Assembly (NCBI RefSeq): GCF_003399625.1
Contig: NZ_NBXA01000002.1
Span: 1 to 64,000, forward strand
Direction: 5' to 3'
Length of the DNA stretch: 64,000 nucleotides
Source: Subtercola boreus
GTDB lineage: Bacteria > Actinomycetota > Actinomycetes > Actinomycetales > Microbacteriaceae
In this document: positions 8,623 to 16,213 of the stretch, one piece after another
Layout of the letters: each line of letters opens with the position of its first letter
Numbering within the stretch: the first letter of the stretch is position 1
Translations under genes and position numbers: made by a program
The notes under the pieces: model-generated
Told to the model about the DNA's origin: nothing
What the model saw: only the letters and a program-made list of their open reading frames with translations
Databases searched by the model: none

Positions 8623-9378
8623 ATGGCAACTTACGATGTCGCAGACCGTTCGGCGATCGTCACTGGAGCAGGTTCGGGAATCGGGCGGGCGATCGCCGTG
8701 GAGCTGGCCGCCAACGGCGCCTCGGTTCTGGTGACCGACCTCAACGAGACGGGCGCGAAGGCCGTCGTCGACGAGATTCGCGCTGCGGGTGGAACCGCTG
8801 AAGCACTCATCGGTGACGTCTCCGACCCGGCCTTCTCCGAAGCGGCCGTGGTTGCGGCGAATGCCCTCGCGCCGCTGAAGATCGCGGTGAACAACGCCGG
8901 CATCGGTGGAATGGCCGCGACCATCGGCGACTACACCGTCGAGAGCTGGCAGAAGGTCATCGAGATCAACCTCAACGCGGTCTTCTACGGCCTCAAGGCC
9001 CAGCTTCCCGCGATGGCCGCCAACGGTGGTGGATCCATCATCAACATGGCCTCCGTGCTCGGCAGCGTGGGCATCGCCCAGTCGTCGGCGTACGTGACCG
9101 CCAAACACGGCCTCGTGGGCCTCACGAAGAACGCAGCACTCGAATACGGCGCAGCCGGCGTGCGCACCAATGCGGTCGGCCCCGGCTTCATCCACACCCC
9201 GTTGGTGGATGCGAACCTCAGCGATGAGATGCAGGCCGCTCTCGCTGCCAAGCACGCACTCGGCCGCCTCGGCCAGCCGGAGGAAGTCGCTTCGCTTGTG
9301 GCATTCCTCGCCAGCGACGCCGCCTCCTTCATCTCCGGGAGCTACCACCTCGTCGACGGCGGCTACGCGGCCCAGTAG
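8623..9378 (+). CDS. SDR-family oxidoreductase
   Basis: A 251-residue classical short-chain dehydrogenase/reductase. The cofactor loop TGAGSGIG is near residue 16, the NNAG motif near residue 90, the catalytic Ser in NMASVLGSVG at about 141, and YVTAK (YxxxK) at about 157. The C-terminus SGSYHLVDGGYAAQ is typical of the family. An acidic residue after the second strand (VTDLNE) suggests NAD rather than NADP preference, an inference only. Start chosen as the ATG giving MATYDVADRS because upstream codons of the frame run through the operator; AGAGAG lies upstream. Probably repressed by the divergent TetR protein. Substrate unknown. Confidence 0.92.
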   Translation: MATYDVADRSAIVTGAGSGIGRAIAVELAANGASVLVTDLNETGAKAVVDEIRAAGGTAEALIGDVSDPAFSEAAVVAANALAPLKIAVNNAGIGGMAATIGDYTVESWQKVIEINLNAVFYGLKAQLPAMAANGGGSIINMASVLGSVGIAQSSAYVTAKHGLVGLTKNAALEYGAAGVRTNAVGPGFIHTPLVDANLSDEMQAALAAKHALGRLGQPEEVASLVAFLASDAASFISGSYHLVDGGYAAQ

Positions 9379-9451
9379 TCTCCGTGCCGCGGGCCGGGCT
9401 GCTGCACCTCGGGGCGCCCGGCCTATGGTAGAGTCATCTCTTGTGTGATTT

Positions 9452-9528
<77 letters not shown>

Positions 9529-9531
9529 CCC

Positions 9532-9560
9532 GAAAACCCTCGCCTCGGCGGGGGTTTTCC
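9532..9560 (+). terminator. Rho-independent-type terminator of tRNA-Arg
   Basis: AAAACCCTCGCC and GGCGGGGGTTTT form a near-perfect stem with a TC loop directly after the tRNA CCA, ending in a T run. Confidence 0.85.
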
Positions 9561-9645
9561 TGGTTCTGGGGTGGTTTTCTCGAAGAGGCGGTCGCACCTG
9601 GCGCGGTGTGCGTTCGGGTTGCTCATGTTCGCGGGCCGATGCAAC

Positions 9646-9675
9646 GTTAACCGCGGTAATGTTATTCACAAGTAA
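9646..9675. promoter_or_regulatory. AT-rich hipBA upstream region with inverted repeat
   Basis: The 30 bases upstream of hipB are the most AT-rich stretch nearby. They contain the palindrome GTTAAC and a GTTA-8-TAAC repeat (9661-9676 approximately), just ahead of the ribosome-binding site AAGGAGG at 9679-9685. HipB-type antitoxins autoregulate through palindromes in this position, so this is a candidate operator/promoter. Confidence 0.4.
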
Positions 9676-9689
9676 CTTAAGGAGGACGG

Positions 9690-9989
9690 ATGGCGCGCGT
9701 CGAATCGCCTCGAGTCGCTCGCGCACAGCGAGATCTCGGTGAACAGCTTCGCGCGTGGCGAAAGCTACACTCCCTGACCATCGAGCAGGTGGCGGAACGC
9801 GCTCGAACCACCCGCCAGACTGTCGCACGACTGGAGCGGGGGGACGGATCTGTCGGTATGGGCATCGTCCTCGAGATCTGTCGGGCACTGGGCGTGCTTG
9901 ACCAGCTCGTGAAATCCGTGGATCCGTTCGAGAGCGACCTTGGGCGCGCGCGCGCTGAGGACCTCCTCCCAAAGCGGGTCCGCTCGTGA
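9690..9989 (+). CDS. hipB: HipB-like XRE-family antitoxin
   Basis: A 99-residue helix-turn-helix protein. The XRE/Cro domain spans about residues 15-65: LGEQLRAWRKLHSLTIEQVA, then ERARTTRQTVARLERGDGSVGMGIVLEICRALG. This layout and the 4-base overlap with hipA downstream match HipB, which neutralises HipA and represses the operon. A strong ribosome-binding site (AAGGAGG) precedes the ATG by 4 bases. The upstream region is AT-rich with short inverted repeats that could be its operator. The last residues (DLLPKRVRS) are basic. Confidence 0.87.
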   Translation: MARVESPRVARAQRDLGEQLRAWRKLHSLTIEQVAERARTTRQTVARLERGDGSVGMGIVLEICRALGVLDQLVKSVDPFESDLGRARAEDLLPKRVRS

Positions 9990-11206
9990 CATCCGAAGCC
10001 TCTGTCTTCGTCGACGATGAGAATGGAAGCTCGGACTTCGTCGGAACTGCCTACTTCACTCAGCGCCGCGGGGGGCCGATTTCGACGACATTTCGATACG
10101 GGCAGACCTGGCTGGCCAGTGCGCGGGCCTACGCACTGGAACCCGAGCTTCCGCTGGTGGGTGGAGCCATCGCCACTCCCGGCAAGTTGCCCGGATGTTT
10201 CGCCGATGCTTCGCCTGACCGCTGGGGTCGCGGTCTCATCACAAAGCGTGCCACGCAGGCCGCGAGCACTGCGAGGCCGACCGATGTCGACTTCCTTCTC
10301 GGCGTGTCAGACCACAACCGTCAGGGTGCACTGAGGTTCAAGACTTCACCGACGGGTGAATTCGAGTCGCCAGACTTCGACGTTCCGAAGATGATCGAGC
10401 TTCCTGCCCTCCTCCGGGCCGCCGACGACGTGACGCGGAATCCCGACAATCAGCCCGCCGTCAAACGGCTCCTCGATGCTGGCACGGGTTCCCTTGGTGG
10501 TGCGCGTCCGAAGGCCTCGGTGCGGGATGGAGATCTTCTGAAGATCGCCAAGTTCCCCAATGTGACGAGCGACGACTGGGATGTGATGGCCTGGGAACGC
10601 ACGTCGCTGGAACTGGCGGAGCGATGCGGGATCAGTGTGCCGGCGACGGATTTGATCTCGGTCGATGGGAAGCATGTGCTCGTGCTCGACCGTTTCGACC
10701 GGGCGTCAGATGGTGCCCGGATCCCCTATATCAGTGCAATGACAATCGTCGGTGGAACAGACGGAGAGAGCCATGACTATCTCGAAGTGGCCGAAGCACT
10801 GGAGGACCAGGGCAGCAGGGTAGTCGGAGATCTCCGCGAACTGTGGCGACGAGTTGCGTTTTCGATTGTCATCCACAACACCGATGATCACCTCAGGAAC
10901 CACGGTTTCTTGAGGGCCATTCCCGGAGGATGGTCTCTGTCGCCCGTCTTCGACATCAATCCAAATCCCGATCTCCGTTCAGATCGTGTGACCAGCATCT
11001 GCGGAGCGGTGAGTGTCGATGACGAACTCGGCGGACTGATGGAGTTTGCCGGTTCGTGCAGGCTGACCGAAAGTGCAGCACGAGAAGAGTTTCGGGCGAT
11101 GACAGATCTTGTAGCGAAGGAATGGGAGCACATCGCGCGTTCCCATTCCCTCCCGGAGAGTGAGTTGAGCAGATTCGCTCCGGTGTTCGCCCGCGCCACG
11201 GCATGA
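9986..11206 (+). CDS. hipA: HipA-like Ser/Thr kinase toxin
   Basis: A 406-residue protein of the HipA kinase family. The N-terminal HipA_N region (about 15-110) is followed by the kinase core. GSLGGARPK at 168-176 matches the phosphate-binding Gly-rich loop of HipA proteins, NTDDHLRNHGF at 298-308 is the catalytic loop with its Asp and Asn, and DINPNPD at 323-329 is the metal-binding motif. All key residues look intact, so the toxin is probably active. Known HipA phosphorylates glutamyl-tRNA synthetase and causes growth arrest; the target here is unknown. It overlaps hipB by 4 bases and lies just downstream of a tRNA-Arg gene. Base composition looks less GC-rich than its neighbours, hinting at acquisition. 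Confidence 0.93.
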   Translation: MTSEASVFVDDENGSSDFVGTAYFTQRRGGPISTTFRYGQTWLASARAYALEPELPLVGGAIATPGKLPGCFADASPDRWGRGLITKRATQAASTARPTDVDFLLGVSDHNRQGALRFKTSPTGEFESPDFDVPKMIELPALLRAADDVTRNPDNQPAVKRLLDAGTGSLGGARPKASVRDGDLLKIAKFPNVTSDDWDVMAWERTSLELAERCGISVPATDLISVDGKHVLVLDRFDRASDGARIPYISAMTIVGGTDGESHDYLEVAEALEDQGSRVVGDLRELWRRVAFSIVIHNTDDHLRNHGFLRAIPGGWSLSPVFDINPNPDLRSDRVTSICGAVSVDDELGGLMEFAGSCRLTESAAREEFRAMTDLVAKEWEHIARSHSLPESELSRFAPVFARATA

Positions 11207-11241
11207 CGGGCGGGAAGACGGGGTGGCGTGGGTGGGGCGGG

Positions 11242-11793
11242 TCAGGCGGCGCGGGCGCGATAGGTGAGCACGGCGTTGCCCTTGCCCGTGATCGTGGAAC
11301 GCACGAGTTCGAGGCGGGTGGTCGGGTCGTCGGGTTCGAAGAGGTGCCTGCCCGCGCCGGCGACGACGGGGTGGATCATCAGGGTGAGCTCGTCGAGGAG
11401 GCCGGCGAAGAGGAGCTGGCGGGTGAGCGAGATGCTGGAGAAGAGCGAGATGTCGCCGCCGTCGGTCTGCTTGAGGTCGGCGAGGAAATCGAGCACATCC
11501 CCCTCGATCAGCGTGGAGTTCTGCCAGTCGAGCGGGCCGGTCAGCGTGCGGGAGGCGACCAGCTTCTCAACCGGGTTGATGAAGGCGCCGAACGGATCCC
11601 CGTCGCCGGCGCCAGGCCAGTAGGCTGACCAGTCCTGGTAGCCGGAGCGACCGAGCACGGCGGTCTGCACCGCTCCCATCATCGCGGTCATCTGGGCGCC
11701 GAGTTCGTCGTCGAAACTGTCGAACTGCCAGAGGTTCGGGGATTCGACGACGCCGTCGATCGACATGAACAGGCCGGCGGTGAGTGAGCGCAT
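11242..11793 (-). CDS. Dihydrofolate reductase family protein (RibD C-terminal domain)
   Basis: A 183-residue RibD_C/dihydrofolate-reductase-like protein. MRSLTAGLFMSIDGVVESPN is the characteristic N-terminal strand, GRSGYQDWSAYWP near residue 47 is the nucleotide-site region, and LMIHPVVAGAGRHLF near residue 140 is the conserved C-terminal motif. Proteins of this stand-alone type are NADPH-binding and widespread in actinobacteria without assigned substrate; they are not the folate enzyme. The open frame continues ~240 residues upstream across the divergent methyltransferase gene, which is a shadow, so I placed the start at the MRSLTAG ATG. Confidence 0.88.
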   Translation of the reverse strand: MRSLTAGLFMSIDGVVESPNLWQFDSFDDELGAQMTAMMGAVQTAVLGRSGYQDWSAYWPGAGDGDPFGAFINPVEKLVASRTLTGPLDWQNSTLIEGDVLDFLADLKQTDGGDISLFSSISLTRQLLFAGLLDELTLMIHPVVAGAGRHLFEPDDPTTRLELVRSTITGKGNAVLTYRARAA

Positions 11794-11814
11794 CAGGTGT
11801 CTCCAGACGAGTTT

Positions 11815-11842
11815 GCCATTCTGGCTTCTTTGCCAGTCTGGC
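11815..11842. promoter_or_regulatory. Paired palindromes between divergent genes
   Basis: GCCATTCTGGC (11815-11825) and GCCAGTCTGGC (11832-11842) are two GCCA-N3-TGGC palindromes spaced 17 bases centre to centre, in the 93-base gap between the divergent RibD-like and methyltransferase genes. Two similar dyads spaced about 1.6 helical turns suggest a cooperative repressor site. No regulator gene is adjacent. Confidence 0.45.
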
Positions 11843-11886
11843 AGAGGGATTCGGCAGAAATCCAGCAGAGGCGGCATGCTGAGAGC

Positions 11887-12540
11887 ATGGCTGAAACCGA
11901 TCCCTCGCTGATCGCCCCCGACGAGACTGCGAGCGCCGCCGTCGAGGCCGTCTGGGACGAACGGTATTCCGGCCCGGGCCGGCTCTGGAGCGGTGCGCCG
12001 AACGGCACGCTGGTCGCCGAGACGGAGGGGCTGGCGGTCGGCACCGTGCTCGACGTCGGCTGCGGGGAGGGCGCCGACGCGCTCTGGCTCGCCGAGCAGG
12101 GCTGGCGGGTGACCGCGCTCGATGTTTCGCGGGTCGCGCTCGAGCGCGCCGAGGCCGAGGGGCGTCGACGGAGAGTCGATGTGCACTGGCTGCACTCCGG
12201 GCTCGTCGAGGCTGCCCTGCCGGCGCGGAGTTTCGACCTGGTCTCCGCTCAGTACCCCGCCCTGTTCCGCACGCCCGGCCATGTTGCCGAGCACGCGCTC
12301 CTCGATGCTGTCGCACCCGGCGGAACCCTGCTCGTGGTGCACCACCCGGCCCCGACGCCCGAGGAGGCCCGGTCCCACGGCTTCCATCCCGACGACTACG
12401 TGGGACCCGCCGACGTGGCCGCCCTTCTCGACGACTCCTGGATGATCGAGGTCGACGAGGTGCGTCCCCGGCATGTCGCCACGGGGGCGGGGTCCCACCA
12501 CACCCACGACGTCGTTCTGCGCGCCCGCCGCCTCGCCTGA
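11887..12540 (+). CDS. Class I SAM-dependent methyltransferase
   Basis: A 217-residue Rossmann-fold methyltransferase. Motif I (TVLDVGCGEGADALWLAEQG) lies at about residues 54-73 and motif post-I (VTALDVSRVALERAE) follows; AALPARSFDLVSAQYPALF at about 115-133 is motif II. The overall pattern (WDERYSGPGRLWSGAPN near the N-terminus) resembles tellurite-resistance/thiopurine-type small methyltransferases, but the substrate cannot be assigned. The start MAETDPSL was chosen because the frame upstream runs through the paired palindromes of the divergent promoter. It ends in a 39-base gap facing the FAD oxidase gene. Confidence 0.88.
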   Translation: MAETDPSLIAPDETASAAVEAVWDERYSGPGRLWSGAPNGTLVAETEGLAVGTVLDVGCGEGADALWLAEQGWRVTALDVSRVALERAEAEGRRRRVDVHWLHSGLVEAALPARSFDLVSAQYPALFRTPGHVAEHALLDAVAPGGTLLVVHHPAPTPEEARSHGFHPDDYVGPADVAALLDDSWMIEVDEVRPRHVATGAGSHHTHDVVLRARRLA

Positions 12541-12579
12541 CGTCGCGCCTGACGCCTCGCCCGGCGAATCGCCTGGCGC

Positions 12580-13746
12580 TCAGGCGGTCGCGGGGCCAGG
12601 CTCGGGCGCCAGGCGAGCGAAGGCCGCCGCGACGTCGTCCCCGAGGCCGGCATCGTGCCCCAGCAGGTCGGCTGCGACCATCCTGCCGAGTGCCGCCGAC
12701 GTCTGGATGCCGTACCCTCCCTGCCCGGCCAGCCAGTAGAACGTGGGGTCGCCGGGCTCGCGGCCCACGATCGGCAGGCCGGAGGGGCTGAGCGTGCGAA
12801 GGCCTGTCCACGAGCGGGTCGACCTGCCGAGGGCGAGGTCGGTCACGGCGTTGATGCGCTGGGTGACGTCCGCCACGTCGGATGGGCGCGGCCTGGCGTC
12901 TTCGGCGACGCTCGGTGTGTCTTCGAGCGGTGAGGCGAGGATCTCGGTTCCCTGCGGCCGGAAGTAGAACGTGTCCCCCATGTCACTGGCCATCGGCCAC
13001 GACGGGTCGACGGCCCGGCCGGTGGCTGCCGCGACGGTGATGGTGCGCCGGTAGGGCTGCAGCCCTCGGGGTGCCTTGCCGAAGAGCCCGGCGAGCGGAT
13101 CCGCCCAGGCCCCCGCGGCGTTCACCACGATGCGGGCGCGGATCTCGTTCGAACCCGCCGTCACTCTCCAACCGTCGGCGAAGGGCTGGGCATCCGACAC
13201 CGCCGATCCGTACAGCACCGTCACCCCGCCGGTGCGCATGCGCTCGCGGTAGTAGCCGAGCAGGGCGGTGACGTCGACCTCCTGGGCGTTCTTGTCGAAG
13301 GCGATCGATTCGAGGGCGCTGGCGCGAAGCGCGGGCAGCCGGGAGACCGCCTCGGCGATCGAGCCCTCCCGGGCATCCGGAACCGAGGCGAGCACCGAAT
13401 CGGCCTGCGCCGCAGAGCCGCGGAGGCCGCACCAGATGAGGGGGCGGGGGCTCAGGATGCTCGTTCCGAGCGCTCGCTCGATGCCGGGCATGAGGCCGAG
13501 CGTGGCAGCGGTGAGTGCCCGGATCCCCGGCGGACCGTACGACGGCTGCATCTGCGATGCGGAACGACTGCTGGTGTGGTGGCCGAGCGTGTTCTCGCTC
13601 TCCACGACGACCACGCGCACAGTACCGCTGCCGACACCCCCGGCCGCGCCCCGGCCGGCACCGGCCGCGTCGACCAGTGCCGCGGCAAGGGACTGGCCGG
13701 CGATGCCACCGCCGACGATGACGATGTCCGTCTCGTACACGCTCAT
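12580..13746 (-). CDS. FAD-dependent oxidoreductase (DAO/glycine oxidase type)
   Basis: A 388-residue flavoprotein of the D-amino-acid oxidase superfamily. The FAD-binding dinucleotide motif DIVIVGGGIAGQSLAAALVD is at the N-terminus (about residues 7-26), and the C-terminal GYGIQTSAALGRMVAADLLG is the second FAD contact typical of the family. RTLSPSGLPIVGREPGDPTF near 325 fits the conserved substrate-side loop. Likely oxidises an amine, amino acid or 2-hydroxyacid in the cytoplasm; substrate unknown. Between residues 30 and 43 there is a Gly/Ala-rich insertion in the loop after the first helix (GAGRGAAGGVGSG). The stop of the GAF-ANTAR gene upstream overlaps its start. Confidence 0.88.
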   Translation of the reverse strand: MSVYETDIVIVGGGIAGQSLAAALVDAAGAGRGAAGGVGSGTVRVVVVESENTLGHHTSSRSASQMQPSYGPPGIRALTAATLGLMPGIERALGTSILSPRPLIWCGLRGSAAQADSVLASVPDAREGSIAEAVSRLPALRASALESIAFDKNAQEVDVTALLGYYRERMRTGGVTVLYGSAVSDAQPFADGWRVTAGSNEIRARIVVNAAGAWADPLAGLFGKAPRGLQPYRRTITVAAATGRAVDPSWPMASDMGDTFYFRPQGTEILASPLEDTPSVAEDARPRPSDVADVTQRINAVTDLALGRSTRSWTGLRTLSPSGLPIVGREPGDPTFYWLAGQGGYGIQTSAALGRMVAADLLGHDAGLGDDVAAAFARLAPEPGPATA

Positions 13747-14528
13747 GCGCGCGTGGTCAGCTCCGAGACGGCGATGCTGCGATCGGCGATGCCTGCGGCG
13801 ACGACCTGGAGGCGCCGGTTGTTCCGGCGCGCGTAGTCGCGGAGCAGCTGGAAGGCTTCGTCCATCGACACCGAGTAGGTCTGGGCGATGGCGCCCTTGG
13901 CCTGTTCGATGAAGATGCGGCTCTCCAGGGCATGGTTCAGCTGCTCGGTCACGATCGTCGTCTCCCGCAGCAGTCGTTCCTGCAGGATGGCGATGGTCGC
14001 CGCGTCGGCCAGCGCCCGCGCGGCGCTCGCGTCACGTTCGGCCATCGCGCCGATGGTGGTGCTGAGCAGGTTCAGGGTGCCGATCACGCGCCCCCGGAGC
14101 TTCATCGGTGTGGCGTAGACCGACTGGAAACCCTGGTCGAGGGCAGCGGAGCTGAAGGCCGGCCAGCGGGTGCTCCCGGCGGCAATGTCGGGGACGGCGA
14201 TCGGATCACCGCTCGTGTAGGCATCGACGCAGGGCCCGGCGCTCGCGTTGATCTGCATGATCTCGACCAGTTCCGCCTCCTCGCTGGTGGACGCAACGAG
14301 CTCGAGCTGTTCGTTCTGGTTCGTCAGCATGAGACCGGCGGCCTCGATGTTCAGGATGCGCTTGCACTCCTCGACGAGGGTCTGCAGCAGGTCGACGATG
14401 TCGAAATCGTCGACGAGGGTGTCGGCGAGTTTCACGAACGCTGCGCTGAGGAGCATTTCGCGTGACATATCGCTCACTGGGCTGCTCTCATCGTGCTGTT
14501 CGACGGTTGTGGTCTCATTGTCTGTCAT
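13743..14528 (-). CDS. GAF-ANTAR transcription antitermination regulator
   Basis: A 261-residue protein with an N-terminal GAF sensor (about residues 30-180; EECKRILNIEAAGLMLTNQN, AGPCVDAYTSGDPIAVPDI, YATPMKLRGRVIGTLNLL) and a C-terminal ANTAR RNA-binding domain (about 200-255; FIEQAKGAIAQTYSVSMDEA then LRDYARRNNRRLQVVAAGI). ANTAR proteins bind two-hairpin RNA leaders and prevent termination. This domain pair is common in actinobacteria. Its start shares one base with the stop of a second GAF-ANTAR gene upstream, and its stop overlaps the FAD oxidase start by 4 bases, so the three form a unit. Signal and target RNA unknown. Confidence 0.92.
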   Translation of the reverse strand: MTDNETTTVEQHDESSPVSDMSREMLLSAAFVKLADTLVDDFDIVDLLQTLVEECKRILNIEAAGLMLTNQNEQLELVASTSEEAELVEIMQINASAGPCVDAYTSGDPIAVPDIAAGSTRWPAFSSAALDQGFQSVYATPMKLRGRVIGTLNLLSTTIGAMAERDASAARALADAATIAILQERLLRETTIVTEQLNHALESRIFIEQAKGAIAQTYSVSMDEAFQLLRDYARRNNRRLQVVAAGIADRSIAVSELTTRA

Positions 14529-15238
14529 TACTCCAGCTCGCGGAAATCCAACGCGCGGGCGATCACGTCGGCCGCGACCGACTGGATCGAACGGCCGGTC
14601 GAGAACGCGTGCATCCTCAGCCGGTAGAACGCATCGGTGGCCGACACATCCAGTTGCGCGAGGATCATCCCCGTCGCCTGCTGCACCTCGCGCCGGGTCT
14701 CGGGCACCGGGCTCGACGAGAGCGTGTCGTCGTCGTTCGCACTCTCCGTCGCCCGTCGCACGGCCTCACCCGTCGCGGCCTGGGCGAGACCCGTCGCGGT
14801 GAACACCTGCCGCTCGGTGAGAGTGCCGATCGCGCTGCTGTACAGGTCGACCACTCCGACGACGACGGCTCCGATCCGGAGGGGGAAGGCGAAGATCGCC
14901 CCCACGGGGAGGCCCGCAAGGGCTTCGCCGAACAGAGGCCAGTCGGCAGCGGAGGCCGAGACATCCGGAACCAGTACCGGCCGCCCCGTCCTCAGGGCTT
15001 CCCAGTGTGGTCCCTGGCCCCTCGCGAACTGCAGTTCGCTGAGCCTCGTTGCGGTGGCGTCGGACTCGGAGAGCGTCGACTCCTGCCCCGAAGAGCCGGT
15101 GACCGAGAGCGAGAGGCCGGTGATCGGCAGGGCCGTGAGGAAGGGCCTGAGGAGCTGGTGCTGCCAGTCGGGGGGTGGGGCAGGGGCCGGCCGAGGAGTG
15201 GCGGAGGCGTCGAGCGGCCCGTCGTCCGTGCCGGCCAT
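14528..15238 (-). CDS. GAF-ANTAR regulator, second of a tandem pair
   Basis: A 236-residue protein with a GAF-type sensor (about residues 25-165; LQFARGQGPHWEALRTGRPV and FAFPLRIGAVVVGVVDLYSS) and a C-terminal ANTAR domain (about 180-230; RREVQQATGMILAQLDVSAT then RLRMHAFSTGRSIQSVAADV). Start placed at MAGTDDGPLD; the additional 28 residues of the open frame are Arg/Gly-rich and lie over GC-rich intergenic sequence. It is directly upstream of the first GAF-ANTAR gene with a 1-base start/stop overlap, so the two probably act together on the same or related targets. It begins about 145 bases past the end of the Ter operon, on the same strand. Confidence 0.88.
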   Translation of the reverse strand: MAGTDDGPLDASATPRPAPAPPPDWQHQLLRPFLTALPITGLSLSVTGSSGQESTLSESDATATRLSELQFARGQGPHWEALRTGRPVLVPDVSASAADWPLFGEALAGLPVGAIFAFPLRIGAVVVGVVDLYSSAIGTLTERQVFTATGLAQAATGEAVRRATESANDDDTLSSSPVPETRREVQQATGMILAQLDVSATDAFYRLRMHAFSTGRSIQSVAADVIARALDFRELE

Positions 15239-15333
15239 GGGGTTCCCAACGCAAAGCTCTCGGCGCCGCACACCCAGAGGCCCGCCTGGGCCACGTGTGC
15301 TCGGATGCCGCACAGCCCCCACCGTACGCGATC

Positions 15334-15368
15334 GGGCCGGTGTGTGCGGGCCGGTGTGTGCGGGCCGG
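15334..15368. repeat. Short tandem repeat, 14-bp unit, 2.5 copies
   Basis: GGGCCGGTGTGTGC repeats at 15334-15347 and 15348-15361 with a partial third copy to 15368, immediately past the 3' end of the last Ter-operon gene. Confidence 0.8.
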
Positions 15369-15382
15369 GGGGCGATCCGCGG

Positions 15383-16213
15383 CTACGCGGCCGCCGCTGC
15401 GATCATCAACCGCAGCAGCTCCTCTCCGGCCAGGATGCCGCGGCTGCGCGTGATCGTCAGGTTGGCGTTCACGAAGCCGGCCTCGTCGAGTTCCCCGTGG
15501 GCCGGCCGGAAGGCGAGATCGGCCTCCTCGAGCATCCGCTGGTCGAGCAGGGAGTCGCCCGCGGCGAGCACCACGGATGCCCCGGACCGTTGCCGCACCT
15601 CGGCGACCGCGTCGCCCTTCGTCACCGGATGCGGCACGCAGTAGAGCTTCCGCCCCTGCACCGAGACCGACCAGCCGAGCGCACGGCAGGTCGCCTCGAG
15701 CTGCGCCTCCCACGCCGACGGCATCGCTCGACGGTCGACGATGGCGTACACGAAGAGGTCTTCGGCGTTGTTGACCTTCTCGATCCACGCCGCGGCCGCA
15801 GGGTCTGTGAGCAGGGCGGTCACCTCGGCCAGTGGCGCGGCCTCCGCTGCCAGGCGCCGACGCACCGAGTCCGCCCACGCGGCATCCGGAACTCCGTCGA
15901 CAAGGAGGACCCCGCCGTTGCTGGTGATGGCGTAGGCGGGTGTCGGCCCGGGCAGCTGCACGCGTCGGTACTGGATGACCGTGCGGGTCGTCACCGGCAC
16001 GAACACGCTTGCGGCGCGCAAGTCTGCGAGCAGCGCCTCGGCCTGTCGCGTCATGAACGAGATCGGGGTGCCTCTGTAGAGTTCGGAGACGACCATTCCG
16101 GGGGCGTCGGCGTCGGCGGACTCGAGCCAGAAGGCGCGCGGGGAGTAGATGAGCGTGCGGTCGAGGTCGCAGGCGGCGAGGGTGGTGCCGGGGGCGCTGC
16201 CGGGGGTGTTCAC
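15383..16213 (-). CDS. HAD-family phosphatase of the Ter-associated module
   Basis: A 276-residue haloacid-dehalogenase-type hydrolase. The nucleophile motif AACDLDRTLIYS is at about residues 13-24 (DxDxT), motif II Ser/Thr is in FVPVTTRTV, and motif IV is AAGDSLLDQRML near residue 222. A cap with a Lys in VTKGDAV supplies motif III. It removes phosphate from a small molecule. It is the last gene of the ter operon, its start overlapping the StiP-type gene stop by 4 bases. In Ter-linked gene sets described by comparative genomics, a HAD phosphatase accompanies phosphoribosyltransferases and a CitE-like lyase; the actual substrate is unproven. Confidence 0.87.
   Translation of the reverse strand: MNTPGSAPGTTLAACDLDRTLIYSPRAFWLESADADAPGMVVSELYRGTPISFMTRQAEALLADLRAASVFVPVTTRTVIQYRRVQLPGPTPAYAITSNGGVLLVDGVPDAAWADSVRRRLAAEAAPLAEVTALLTDPAAAAWIEKVNNAEDLFVYAIVDRRAMPSAWEAQLEATCRALGWSVSVQGRKLYCVPHPVTKGDAVAEVRQRSGASVVLAAGDSLLDQRMLEEADLAFRPAHGELDEAGFVNANLTITRSRGILAGEELLRLMIAAAAA

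Noticed and set aside
6060-8624. Very long minus-strand open frame (854 codons) through ald and the TetR gene
   Set aside because: It lies antisense to ald and crosses the TetR gene in another frame. Its translation is Arg/His-rich low-complexity sequence with no domain; GC-rich DNA keeps such shadow frames open.
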